64,000 nucleotides of DNA from Erythrobacter sp. Its GTDB lineage: Bacteria; Pseudomonadota; Alphaproteobacteria; Sphingomonadales; Sphingomonadaceae. Below the pieces are notes generated by a model. It saw only the letters and a list, made by a program, of their open reading frames with translations. It was not told the DNA's origin and made no database searches. The DNA lies in contig NZ_CP050265.1 of the NCBI RefSeq assembly GCF_011765465.1, forward strand, positions 1,488,001 to 1,552,000, given 5' to 3'. Both the position numbers and the translations under genes were made by a program. Each line of letters begins with the position of its first letter. Position 1 is the stretch's first letter. This document shows positions 44,613 to 52,374 of this stretch, in pieces.

Positions 44613-46627
44613 TCGGCGGGCTCCGGGGCGGCAGGGGGCGCATTGGGACCGGCGCCGAGCGCGCGCAGGTCTTCGCGCCTCTCATCGCCGAGCCGGGCGG
44701 CGGTGCGGCGCTTGAGATCGACCTGCACACGGCCCGCGATCGACAGGATGCCGCCCAGCGCAATCAGCAGGCCGCCGTACCAGATGAAGGTGACGAAGGG
44801 CTTCCACCAAAGGCGCAGCTGCCAGCGCGGATTTCCCGCCGCATCGACCCCCGCCTCGTCCCCGATCACGGCGTAAAGCTGGCCGTTCCAGCGGGTGACG
44901 AGCGCGCTTTCGCTGGTGGCCTGCGGGGGCGACCAGAAATTGCGCGCCTGCGGAGCGATGATGATCGGCTCTCCACCGTCACGGCTGACGGCAAGGCGCG
45001 CTTCGATCGCGGTCCAGTTCGGCCCTGCGACCGGCGCGACATTCTCGAGCGTCACGTCGAACCCGCCGACCTCGACGCTCTGCCCTTGCGCGACCGCGGC
45101 GAGGCGTTCCTCGGTGAAGGCGCTCTCGCTCGCCATGCCGAACAGCGCGACCGCGACTCCGAAATGGGCGAGCACCATGCCCCACACCGCGACCGGCACG
45201 CGCGACAGCTTGCGCCCGCGCAGCGGCAGGAAAGCCGCCACGCCGAGCATCAGGGCAAGCGCGAGACCCAGCACCGGGAGGACCGGATAATCGCCGAGGA
45301 TCGCGATAAGCGAGATCGCCGAAATGAGAATCGCGGCCAGCAGGGAGAGTTCGAACTGGATGCGGGCGGGCTTGTCGTCCTTCCAGCGCAGCAGCGGGCC
45401 GACCGCCATGACGAGGAACATCGGGATCGCGAAGATCGCGCTGGCCGGGTTGAAATAGGGCGGACCGACGGAAACGCGCACGTCGAACGCCTCGGTCAGG
45501 AGCGGGTAGAGCGTGCCCAGCAGCACGATCGCGAGGATCGCGGAAAGCATCACGTTGTTGAACACCAGCGCGCCCTCGCGGCTGGTCGCGGTGAAACGCT
45601 TGCCCTCGGCAATGGAGCTCGCCCGCCACGCGAAGAGGCCGAGCGCCCCGCCGATATAAAGCCCGAGCAGGACGAGGATGAACGTGCCGCGCTCCGGGTC
45701 CACCGCGAACGCATGGACGCTGGTGAGCACGCCCGAACGCACGAGGAAGGTGCCGAGCATCGACATGGAAAAGGCGAGCACGCCGAGCATGATCGTCCAA
45801 GTCCTCAGCGCATCGCGCGCGGCCAGCACGCTCACCGAATGGAGCAGCGCGGTCGCCGCGAGCCACGGCATCAGCGACGCGTTCTCGACCGGGTCCCAGA
45901 ACCACCAGCCGCCCCAGCCCAGCTCGTAATAGGCCCAGTAGGAGCCCGCCGTGATGCCGAAGGTCAGGAACACCCACGCCCCCAGCACCCAGGGGCGCAT
46001 GACGCGCGCGAATTCGGGCGTCACGCGCTTGGTGATGAGAGCGCCCATGGCGAGGCTGAAGGCGACCGACAGGCCGACATAGCCGATGTAGAGCGTGGGC
46101 GGATGGATAGCGAGGCCGATGTCCTGCAGCAGCGGGTTGAGCCCGGAGCCTTCGGGTGCGGGCACGGGCAGGCGTTCGAACGGGTTGGAGGACAGCAGCA
46201 GGAAGGCGTAGAAACCCAATGCGACGAAGCCCTGCACCGCGAGCGTTGCCGACATGGTCCGCTCCGGCAGGCGCTTTTCCGCCCCGGCGAGCAGCCCGCC
46301 CGACAGCGCCAGCACAGCGACCCACAGCAGCATCGAGCCCTCGTGGTTCCCCCAGGTCCCCGTCAGCTTGTAGACGAAGGGCTTCATCGAATGGGAATTG
46401 GTCGCGACCAGCTTTATCGACAGGTCGGTGACCGCAAAGGCGTAAAGCAGCAGGCCGAAAGCCAGCACGGCAAGTGCGGCCTGCACCATCGCGGCCGGGC
46501 GGGCGTAGAGCGCCATCGGCGCGGCCTCGCCCTCTCCCGAGCGCAGCGCGAGCGCGCCCGAAACCATCTGAAGCACCGCGAGCGCAGCGGCGAGCCATAG
46601 GGCGGCAAGGCCGAGTTCAGCGATCAT
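44609..46627 (-). CDS. ccmF: Haem lyase subunit CcmF
   Basis: A 672-residue membrane protein with about 14 hydrophobic helices and the WWD-type motif WGGWWFWDPVENASLMPW. Neighbouring His residues could bind haem. It attaches haem from CcmE to apocytochrome c. Length is typical. It starts 15 bases after ccmE and overlaps ccmG. Confidence 0.96.
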   Translation of the reverse strand: MIAELGLAALWLAAALAVLQMVSGALALRSGEGEAAPMALYARPAAMVQAALAVLAFGLLLYAFAVTDLSIKLVATNSHSMKPFVYKLTGTWGNHEGSMLLWVAVLALSGGLLAGAEKRLPERTMSATLAVQGFVALGFYAFLLLSSNPFERLPVPAPEGSGLNPLLQDIGLAIHPPTLYIGYVGLSVAFSLAMGALITKRVTPEFARVMRPWVLGAWVFLTFGITAGSYWAYYELGWGGWWFWDPVENASLMPWLAATALLHSVSVLAARDALRTWTIMLGVLAFSMSMLGTFLVRSGVLTSVHAFAVDPERGTFILVLLGLYIGGALGLFAWRASSIAEGKRFTATSREGALVFNNVMLSAILAIVLLGTLYPLLTEAFDVRVSVGPPYFNPASAIFAIPMFLVMAVGPLLRWKDDKPARIQFELSLLAAILISAISLIAILGDYPVLPVLGLALALMLGVAAFLPLRGRKLSRVPVAVWGMVLAHFGVAVALFGMASESAFTEERLAAVAQGQSVEVGGFDVTLENVAPVAGPNWTAIEARLAVSRDGGEPIIIAPQARNFWSPPQATSESALVTRWNGQLYAVIGDEAGVDAAGNPRWQLRLWWKPFVTFIWYGGLLIALGGILSIAGRVQVDLKRRTAARLGDERREDLRALGAGPNAPPAAPEPAE

Positions 46628-46642
46628 GTCGGCTTCCGTTCC

Positions 46643-47131
46643 TCAAGAACTCGGTTCGATGCCGACCGTCGTCTCGGCGACGGTTTCAGCCTTCTGGTGC
46701 GCCTCGAGCCCTTCGAGTTCGCGCGGCACGTAGTTCTCGTCATGCTTGGCGAGCAGGTTGGTGGCGAGGAAGGTCCCGTCCCCCTGCAGGCTGCCTTCGG
46801 CGACCACGCCCGATCCTTCGACGAACAGGTCGGGCAGGATGCCGGAATAGCGTACGGGGATCGTGCTCGCTTCGTTGCCGGTCACGACGAAACGCACGGT
46901 CACGCCGTCGGCCATCGTCTCGATCGAACCCGGCTGCACCATCCCGCCGAGCCGCACCGCCTGCCCGACCGCGGGCGGCGCTTCGGCCATCTGTTCGGGG
47001 AGGTAGAAATAATTCGCCTGGTTCCTCAGCCCCCACACCGCGAGCAGCCCCGCGCCGATGATCGCGACGAGCGCGATGACGACGAGGACCATGCGCTGGT
47101 GCTTGGCCTTGAGCCCGGTGGTGGTGTTCAT
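46643..47131 (-). CDS. ccmE: Haem chaperone CcmE
   Basis: A 162-residue periplasmic haem carrier. One N-terminal membrane helix (about 14-33) precedes an OB fold ending in the haem-binding His130 of KHDENYVP (with Tyr134). It receives haem from the CcmABCD complex. ATG 47131 overlaps the ccmD stop; the longer upstream frame is a shadow of ccmD. Confidence 0.95.
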   Translation of the reverse strand: MNTTTGLKAKHQRMVLVVIALVAIIGAGLLAVWGLRNQANYFYLPEQMAEAPPAVGQAVRLGGMVQPGSIETMADGVTVRFVVTGNEASTIPVRYSGILPDLFVEGSGVVAEGSLQGDGTFLATNLLAKHDENYVPRELEGLEAHQKAETVAETTVGIEPSS

Positions 47132-47268
47132 TTCTTCCTCAGTTCCTCGCGGCGCGCCTCGGCCCGGCGCATCGTGCGCCAGCTCCACGCGGTGAGCAGC
47201 GCAAGCCCGCCGACGCCGATCGCATAGGCCGCGATCACGAAATCCCAGTGTTCGAGCGCCTCGCGCAT
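47128..47268 (-). CDS. ccmD: Haem exporter protein CcmD
   Basis: A 46-residue protein with one hydrophobic helix (FVIAAYAIGVGGLALLTAW) and a very basic C terminus (RRAEARREELRKK), the standard CcmD layout. It bridges CcmC and CcmE in the haem-loading complex. Its start overlaps the ccmC stop at 47268 and its stop overlaps ccmE. Confidence 0.9.
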   Translation of the reverse strand: MREALEHWDFVIAAYAIGVGGLALLTAWSWRTMRRAEARREELRKK

Positions 47269-48035
47269 CAGGCGCCCCCCATGGCGGGTTCGCCCGACGG
47301 GGCGGCGCGGGGCGGATCGTCGTCGAGTGCCCGACGCTTCAGCCGCGCTTCGACCTGCGCCTCGGCGATGATGGCGCGCATCCGCATCAGCACGATGGCG
47401 CCGAACAAGAGCGAGAAGCCGACCACGGCGGCGAGCAGGGGCACGAGGAAGACGCCGTCGATCGCGCTCTTGCCCGCGGTGATGCTGGGCGGCTGGTGGA
47501 GCGAGTTCCACCACACGACGCTGCGGTTGATGATCGGGATGTTGACCGCGCCGACGAGCCCGAAAATCGCCGCGATCCGGGGCGAGCCGCCCTCGCGCGT
47601 GGTCGCCTGCACCAGCGCGATATAGCCGGCATAAAGGAACAGGAGGACAAGCATCGAGGTCAGCCGCCCGTCCCACACCCACCACGTCCCCCAGGTCGGC
47701 CGGCCCCAGATCGAGCCGGTGGCAAGGCAGATCGCGGTAAAGACCATGCCCGGAACGGCGATCGCGCGCGCGGAAATGCCTGCGAGCGGGTGCTTCCAGA
47801 TCAGCAGCATGACCGAGGAAATCGCGATCCCCGCCCAGCCCCCCATGCCGAGCCACGCGGCGGGGACATGGATGAACAGGATGCGCACGCTTTCGCCCAT
47901 CAGCCGGTCGGGCGGGACCATGAACAGCCCCCACGCCACCGCCGCCGCCGAAAGAGCGAGCCCGCTCCAGAACAGGAGCGGCGTCAGCCACTTGGCTATG
48001 CCGAGAAAGCGCTTGGGGTTGGCGTAGATGTGCAT
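47268..48035 (-). CDS. ccmC: Haem ABC exporter membrane protein CcmC
   Basis: A 255-residue protein with six hydrophobic helices and the haem-handling motif WGRPTWGTWWVWDGRLTS. It loads haem on CcmE. ATG 48035 begins MHIYANPKRFLG; the upstream in-frame part adds no family sequence. First gene of the operon ccmC-D-E-F-G-H-I. The ABC parts CcmA and CcmB are not in the window, so they must lie elsewhere in the genome. Confidence 0.95.
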   Translation of the reverse strand: MHIYANPKRFLGIAKWLTPLLFWSGLALSAAAVAWGLFMVPPDRLMGESVRILFIHVPAAWLGMGGWAGIAISSVMLLIWKHPLAGISARAIAVPGMVFTAICLATGSIWGRPTWGTWWVWDGRLTSMLVLLFLYAGYIALVQATTREGGSPRIAAIFGLVGAVNIPIINRSVVWWNSLHQPPSITAGKSAIDGVFLVPLLAAVVGFSLLFGAIVLMRMRAIIAEAQVEARLKRRALDDDPPRAAPSGEPAMGGA

Positions 48036-48168
48036 GCGGTCAGATGATCCCTCGCATGTTTGTAGTGACGCCCCGCCCCCTCGCAAGGCTGCAAAAGTCG
48101 CAAGACCTCCTGCAGCAAAGGCGCCAATAGCACAAGATGCGCCCGCGCGCAGCCTCGGCAGGCGCCGG

Positions 48169-49236
48169 TCAGGCGCGCCCGATCAGTTCCTGCGCCATGC
48201 GGTCGGCGACGACATCGGGCGATTCGCCGGTTTCCTCACTCGTCTTCCAGATCGCCTCGAGCCGTCCGGGGATCTGGTCGAGCAGGGCATGGACCTCTTC
48301 CACCTTGCCCACGCGCCCGTCGCGCCGCGCGAGATATTCGGTCCCGACCGACATGATGCCGCCCGCGTTGATGACGTAATCGGGGGCATAGAGGATGCCC
48401 CGCTCGAACAGGGTCTTGCCATGCTCGGCGCGGGCAAGCTGGTTGTTGGCCCCGCCCGCGACGATCTTCGTGTCGAGCTTCGCGATGCTGTCCGCATCGA
48501 GGATCGCGCCCAGCGCATTGGGGCTGAACACGTCGCAGGGCGTGGCCATTATCGCGTCCGCCGCGACCGTCTCGGCACCGAGTTCGTCGGCGAGCGCCTT
48601 GGCGCCTTCGGCATCGATATCGGCCAGCGTCAGGCGCGCGCCCTGTTCGGCCAGCAGGCGGGCGACCCCGCCGCCGACGCTGCCCGTGCCCTGCAGCGCC
48701 ACGTGGACGCCTTCCATGCTGTCCGCGCCCAGCTTGTAACGCACCGCCGCCGCGATCCCCTTGGCGATGCCGATCGCGGTGAAGGGGCCGGGATCGCCGC
48801 CCGCGAGGCCCTCGCCCCTCACCGGCAGGCCGGTGACGTGCTGGGTCTTTTCGGAAACCGCGACCATGTCGGCCTCGGAAATGCCGACGTCCTCGGCGGT
48901 CACATATTGCCCGCCCAGCCCCTCGATCGCAGCGCCGAAGGCGGCGAGCATTTCGGGCGTCTTGGTGCGGTTTTCATCGGCGAGGATCACCGCCTTGCCC
49001 CCGCCCAGCGGGAGGCCGGCCATGGCGTTCTTGTAGCTCATCCCCCGCGACAGGCGCAGCGCGTCGCGCACGGCGGCTTCGGGATCGGCATAATGCCAGA
49101 ACCGCGTGCCGCCCGCGCCGGGACCGAGATGGGAGGAATGGACCGCGATGATCGCGGTGAGGCCGCTTTTGCGATCATGGACGAAATGCACCATTTCATG
49201 GGCATCGAAATCGGGCTGGGTCCAGAACGCGGTCAT
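48169..49236 (-). CDS. Leucine/phenylalanine/valine-type amino acid dehydrogenase
   Basis: A 355-residue NAD-dependent enzyme of the Glu/Leu/Phe/Val dehydrogenase family, deaminating branched or aromatic amino acids. The substrate Gly-rich region with Lys69 and Lys81 is in MSYKNAMAGLPLGGGKAVI. The NAD fold has GTGSVGGGVARLL. Leucine dehydrogenase is the closest type by length. ATG 49236 is preferred over the TTG at 49242. It is read away from tRNA-His, which lies just upstream on the same strand. Confidence 0.9.
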   Translation of the reverse strand: MTAFWTQPDFDAHEMVHFVHDRKSGLTAIIAVHSSHLGPGAGGTRFWHYADPEAAVRDALRLSRGMSYKNAMAGLPLGGGKAVILADENRTKTPEMLAAFGAAIEGLGGQYVTAEDVGISEADMVAVSEKTQHVTGLPVRGEGLAGGDPGPFTAIGIAKGIAAAVRYKLGADSMEGVHVALQGTGSVGGGVARLLAEQGARLTLADIDAEGAKALADELGAETVAADAIMATPCDVFSPNALGAILDADSIAKLDTKIVAGGANNQLARAEHGKTLFERGILYAPDYVINAGGIMSVGTEYLARRDGRVGKVEEVHALLDQIPGRLEAIWKTSEETGESPDVVADRMAQELIGRA

Positions 49237-49311
49237 ACGCAAAAGCCTTCACCTTGCGCGCGGAAGGGAAAATCGCGGCGAAAACCGGGGTCAGCGTGCA
49301 AGGGGGGATGA

Positions 49312-49389
49312 TGGGGCGATCGACGGGGTTCGAACCCGCGACCTCCGGTACCACAAACCGGCGCTCTAACCAGCTGAGCTACGATCGCC
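49312..49389 (-). tRNA. tRNA-His (anticodon GTG)
   Basis: A minus-strand cloverleaf: acceptor GGCGATCG with the extra 5' G (position -1) of tRNA-His facing C73. The anticodon stem is CCGGT/ACCGG with loop TTGTGGT (anticodon GTG). The T arm is GGTTCGAACC. The 3' CCA is encoded. Confidence 0.94.
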
Positions 49390-49608
49390 ATATGCCCCGC
49401 CCCGACACGGCCACCCGGGCCGCCGTCAAGTCCGCGCAAGGAGGGGCGCTTTAAGCCGCGCGCGCGCCCGGTCAAGAGCGCGATGAACGGGCGCGAGCCT
49501 GTTGCACAAAGCCGCATTGATGGGAAGCGAAAACTGCCGGATCACGGCTTTCGCGCAAGATTATTACGCCCTTGTTTCGGCCCGGCCGCGACCTATCCTT
49601 CGCAGGTC

Positions 49609-50256
49609 ATGGATGCGATAGCCGATTCTGCCCTGTCCGTTGCCGAGCGCCTCGCCGCCAATCCGCGCGTGCAGCGCCTGCCGACGCCCAAGGCCGAGCT
49701 TTTCCAGCACCGCGACTTTCTGTCGCCGGACCTGTGCGAAGCGCTCATCGCGCTGATCGACAAGGACCGCCGCCCCTCGACCATCGCGGACGACAACGGG
49801 GACGCCTATTTCCGCACCAGCGAGACCTGCGACCTCGATCCCGGCGAGTCGGCGGTGCGCAACCTCGAGGCTCTGTTATTCGACCTCAACGGGATCGACC
49901 CGAAATTCGGCGAACCGGTGCAGGGGCAGCGCTATGCCGTGGGTCAGGAGTTCAAGCCGCACACCGACTATTTCACCCCCGGCGGCCCCGACTACGAGAA
50001 ATTCTGCGCCGTCGCGGGCCAGCGCACCTGGACCTTCATGATCTACCTCAACCCTGTCGAGGCGGGCGGCGCGACCCGGTTCAAGGCGATCGGCAAGACC
50101 TTCCAGCCCGAGCCGGGCAAGCTCTTGTGCTGGAACAACGCCCGGCCCGACGGGCGGGTCAACCCGAACACGCTCCACCACGGAATGAAGGTGCGCAAAG
50201 GCGTAAAATACGTCATAACCAAGTGGTATCGGGAGAAGGAGTGGGGATGGACATGA
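49609..50256 (+). CDS. 2OG-Fe(II) dioxygenase, prolyl 4-hydroxylase-like
   Basis: A 215-residue jelly-roll dioxygenase with the iron ligands in FKPHTDYF (His118, Asp120) and LHHGMKV (His190 or 191) and the 2-oxoglutarate-binding Lys200 in RKGVKYVI. It resembles the prolyl 4-hydroxylase alpha-subunit catalytic domain. ATG 49609 begins the conserved region; the frame upstream overlaps noncoding sequence. It is followed by the zinc-finger gene with a short overlap. Confidence 0.9.
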   Translation: MDAIADSALSVAERLAANPRVQRLPTPKAELFQHRDFLSPDLCEALIALIDKDRRPSTIADDNGDAYFRTSETCDLDPGESAVRNLEALLFDLNGIDPKFGEPVQGQRYAVGQEFKPHTDYFTPGGPDYEKFCAVAGQRTWTFMIYLNPVEAGGATRFKAIGKTFQPEPGKLLCWNNARPDGRVNPNTLHHGMKVRKGVKYVITKWYREKEWGWT

Positions 50257-50570
50257 GCCAATATGCCGACATCGCCGAGCAGCTGCGGACGCGGCTCGAC
50301 CAATTGCTCGAACGGGCGGAAGTGATCGAGGACGATCTGCGCCACCCGCTCGACGACGACTGGGAAGAGCAGGCGATCGACCTCGCCGACGACGAGGCGC
50401 TCGAAGGCGTGGACGAAGTGCTGCGCGCCGAGATCGCGCAAATCCGGCTTGCACTGGTGCGGATCGAGAACGGAACCTACGGGACCTGTTCGAATTGCGG
50501 GGCCGAGATCGACCGCAAGCGGCTGGAGGTGCGCCCGATCGCGACTCGCTGCATCAAGTGCGCGGCGTGA
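50247..50570 (+). CDS. DksA/TraR C4-type zinc-finger protein
   Basis: A 107-residue protein with an N-terminal acidic coiled coil and a C-terminal four-Cys finger (CSNC at 81-84, CIKC at 102-105). It is shorter than DksA and closer to the TraR-like group that binds RNA polymerase. ATG 50247 has AAGGAG 5 bases upstream; ATG 50253 in the ATGA overlap is an alternative. It is co-transcribed with the dioxygenase gene. An RNA polymerase role is inferred from the family. Confidence 0.85.
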   Translation: MDMSQYADIAEQLRTRLDQLLERAEVIEDDLRHPLDDDWEEQAIDLADDEALEGVDEVLRAEIAQIRLALVRIENGTYGTCSNCGAEIDRKRLEVRPIATRCIKCAA

Positions 50571-50582
50571 GGGCACGCAAAA

Positions 50583-50610
50583 GGGCGGCTCCTCGCGGGG
50601 CCGCCCTCTT
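50583..50610 (+). terminator. Probable terminator after the zinc-finger gene
   Basis: Stem GGGCGGC/GCCGCCC (50583-50589 and 50600-50606) is followed by a weak TCTT tail. It lies 13 bases after the stop. Confidence 0.5.
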
Positions 50611-50696
50611 GCCGGCGCATTATCGCACGGGATCCCGATCTCTGCCGGGATGACGCTGCGAGCAGGGCCGCGCTGGCGCGCGACCCAGCTGTCGCA

Positions 50697-50921
50697 TCAC
50701 TTCTTGAGCGTCAGCCCGCCGAAGCGCTTGTTGAAGGCAGCGACGCGGCCGCCTTCCTGGACCTGCTGGCGACCGCCGGTCCAGGCCGGGTGGGTCTTGG
50801 GGTCGATTTCAAGCGCGAGCACGTCGCCCTCGCTGCCCCAAGTCGAGCGGGTCTGGAATTCGGTGCCATCGGTCATCTTGACCGTGATCATGTGATAGTC
50901 GGGATGCCCTTCGGCCTTCAT
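50697..50921 (-). CDS. rpmE: 50S ribosomal protein L31, Cys-free form
   Basis: A 74-residue L31 of the large subunit. [20 protein letters not shown], then [10 protein letters not shown] and [11 protein letters not shown], are the alphaproteobacterial pattern. The Zn-binding Cys of classical RpmE are absent (C-minus form). ATG 50921 fits the family N terminus; the frame continues upstream without support. It is the last minus-strand gene of the large envelope block. Confidence 0.95.
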   Translation of the reverse strand: MKAEGHPDYHMITVKMTDGTEFQTRSTWGSEGDVLALEIDPKTHPAWTGGRQQVQEGGRVAAFNKRFGGLTLKK

Positions 50922-51153
50922 GTCCTGTGTCCTTGCTAGCATGGTCCCGGTACCGACCGGGATCGCCGTTGCGGGGAAAGCGCGCCCATTAACGTGCCCG
51001 CGCGAAATTGCAACCGGAGATGTCGAACCGTCGGCCGGCCTTACCACCCCCGGTCGCGCCAGCGACCGCAAGGGCAAGCGCCCGCCCGCAGGTGCCCCGG
51101 AGCGGAGCGGAGGGAACGGCACCGAGGACGCGCGCCCGGATGGGCGCGCCCAA

Positions 51154-51642
51154 TCACTCTGGCGGGTCAGCGATCATCGCGGTGAATTCGGTCTCGCAGG
51201 TGGTCTTGCCTTCAACGCTCGCGCGGCCCTTGAACTTGTAGATCGTGCGGCGCTGCTGGAGGAACTCGACCTCGAGATCGAGCAGGCAGCCGGGCGTCAC
51301 GGGCGCGCGGAACTTGGCGCTGTCGATGCCCATGAAGATGACGAGCTTGCCCGTGCCCGCGAGCTCCAGCGTCTCGATCCCGAGCACCGCCGCGGCCTGC
51401 GCCAGCGCCTCGATCTGGAGCACGCCGGGCATGATCGGAGCGCCCGGGAAATGCCCCTGGAAGAACTCCTCGTTCATGCTCACCGCCTTCACCGCGTGGA
51501 TGCGCTCGCCGAGATGGAGCGCCTTCACCCGGTCGACCAGCAGCAGCGGGTAGCGATGCGGCAGGGCCTTGAGGATGCGGTGGATGTCATAGTCGGTGAT
51601 CGGGGCGTTTGCGCCGCCCGCGTTGTCGCCGGTCTCGCTCAT
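51154..51642 (-). CDS. fabZ: 3-hydroxyacyl-ACP dehydratase FabZ
   Basis: A 162-residue hotdog-fold enzyme of fatty-acid elongation. The active-site His64 is in [11 protein letters not shown] and Glu78 in [10 protein letters not shown]. It lies 27 bases after the skp-like gene. In many Gram-negatives lpxD sits between skp and fabZ, and lpxA follows fabZ; both are absent here, with rpmE next. A 232-base gap (50922-51153) separates it from rpmE. Confidence 0.95.
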   Translation of the reverse strand: MSETGDNAGGANAPITDYDIHRILKALPHRYPLLLVDRVKALHLGERIHAVKAVSMNEEFFQGHFPGAPIMPGVLQIEALAQAAAVLGIETLELAGTGKLVIFMGIDSAKFRAPVTPGCLLDLEVEFLQQRRTIYKFKGRASVEGKTTCETEFTAMIADPPE

Positions 51643-51669
51643 GGCCTGCCTCTCGCTTGCCCTTTAAGC

Positions 51670-52374
51670 TCAGCGGCCCTGCGGCGCCTGCGGGTTGGCA
51701 GGCTGCTGCTGGCCCTGGCCCTGCTGCTGCGCCGCCTGCTGCTGGCGCAGGAGCGAGATGACCTGCAGGGTCTGCTCGATGTCCTGGGTCAGCTGCACGC
51801 CCGCGCGGCTCGGCTGGTAGCCCTGCGGCGGGACCACGCCGACCGAGGGCACCTTGGTGTTGAGCGAGGTCACGATCGCCTGCGTGATGTCGGCTTCCTG
51901 CGACGGCACGGCGAGCGCGCCCGGGTTTAGCACCAGCGCGATCTGCTGCTGCTGCACGACTTCGCGCAGCGCCGGGAGATATTGCTGCGCGATCTGTTCG
52001 ACCACGAAGACCCGCGCCAGTTCGACCTGGTTGGACAGAGCGTTCAGTTCCTGGTCGAGCGTCTGCAGCGTGGCGAATTGGGGGGTCGCCTCGAACTGCG
52101 CGTATTCGGCATCGTCGATCTCGTTGTCGCCGTTCTTGTCGAACGGCTTGAGCAGGTCCTGACGCTGCTGCTGCTTGGTGCGAATCTGTTCGATCTGCGC
52201 CGAATAGGTCGTCTCGATCTGCTGGAAGGCATTCTGCAGAGCGCTCGTCCCGATGATCGTGCGGGTGCGGTCGGCGGTGGCGATCTTGCCCTCGACCTGG
52301 GCGGCGGCCGGCACGGCGGCGAGCGAGCCGAGCGCAAGGCCGGCGGAAGCGAGAAGGGTAACAATCGGTTTCAT
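51670..52374 (-). CDS. OmpH/Skp-like periplasmic chaperone with EF-hand-like loop
   Basis: A 234-residue exported protein. The signal peptide is in residues 1-25 (ending PAAAQ). The rest is helical, with a hairpin-like layout of OmpH/Skp chaperones that carry outer-membrane proteins to BamA. Within the tip region residues 79-90 (DKNGDNEIDDAE) form a canonical EF-hand calcium loop. The C-terminal tail is Gln-rich (RQQQAAQQQGQGQQQ). It begins immediately after bamA, as skp does elsewhere. Skp is about 160 residues, so the tail is additional. Confidence 0.85.
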   Translation of the reverse strand: MKPIVTLLASAGLALGSLAAVPAAAQVEGKIATADRTRTIIGTSALQNAFQQIETTYSAQIEQIRTKQQQRQDLLKPFDKNGDNEIDDAEYAQFEATPQFATLQTLDQELNALSNQVELARVFVVEQIAQQYLPALREVVQQQQIALVLNPGALAVPSQEADITQAIVTSLNTKVPSVGVVPPQGYQPSRAGVQLTQDIEQTLQVISLLRQQQAAQQQGQGQQQPANPQAPQGR

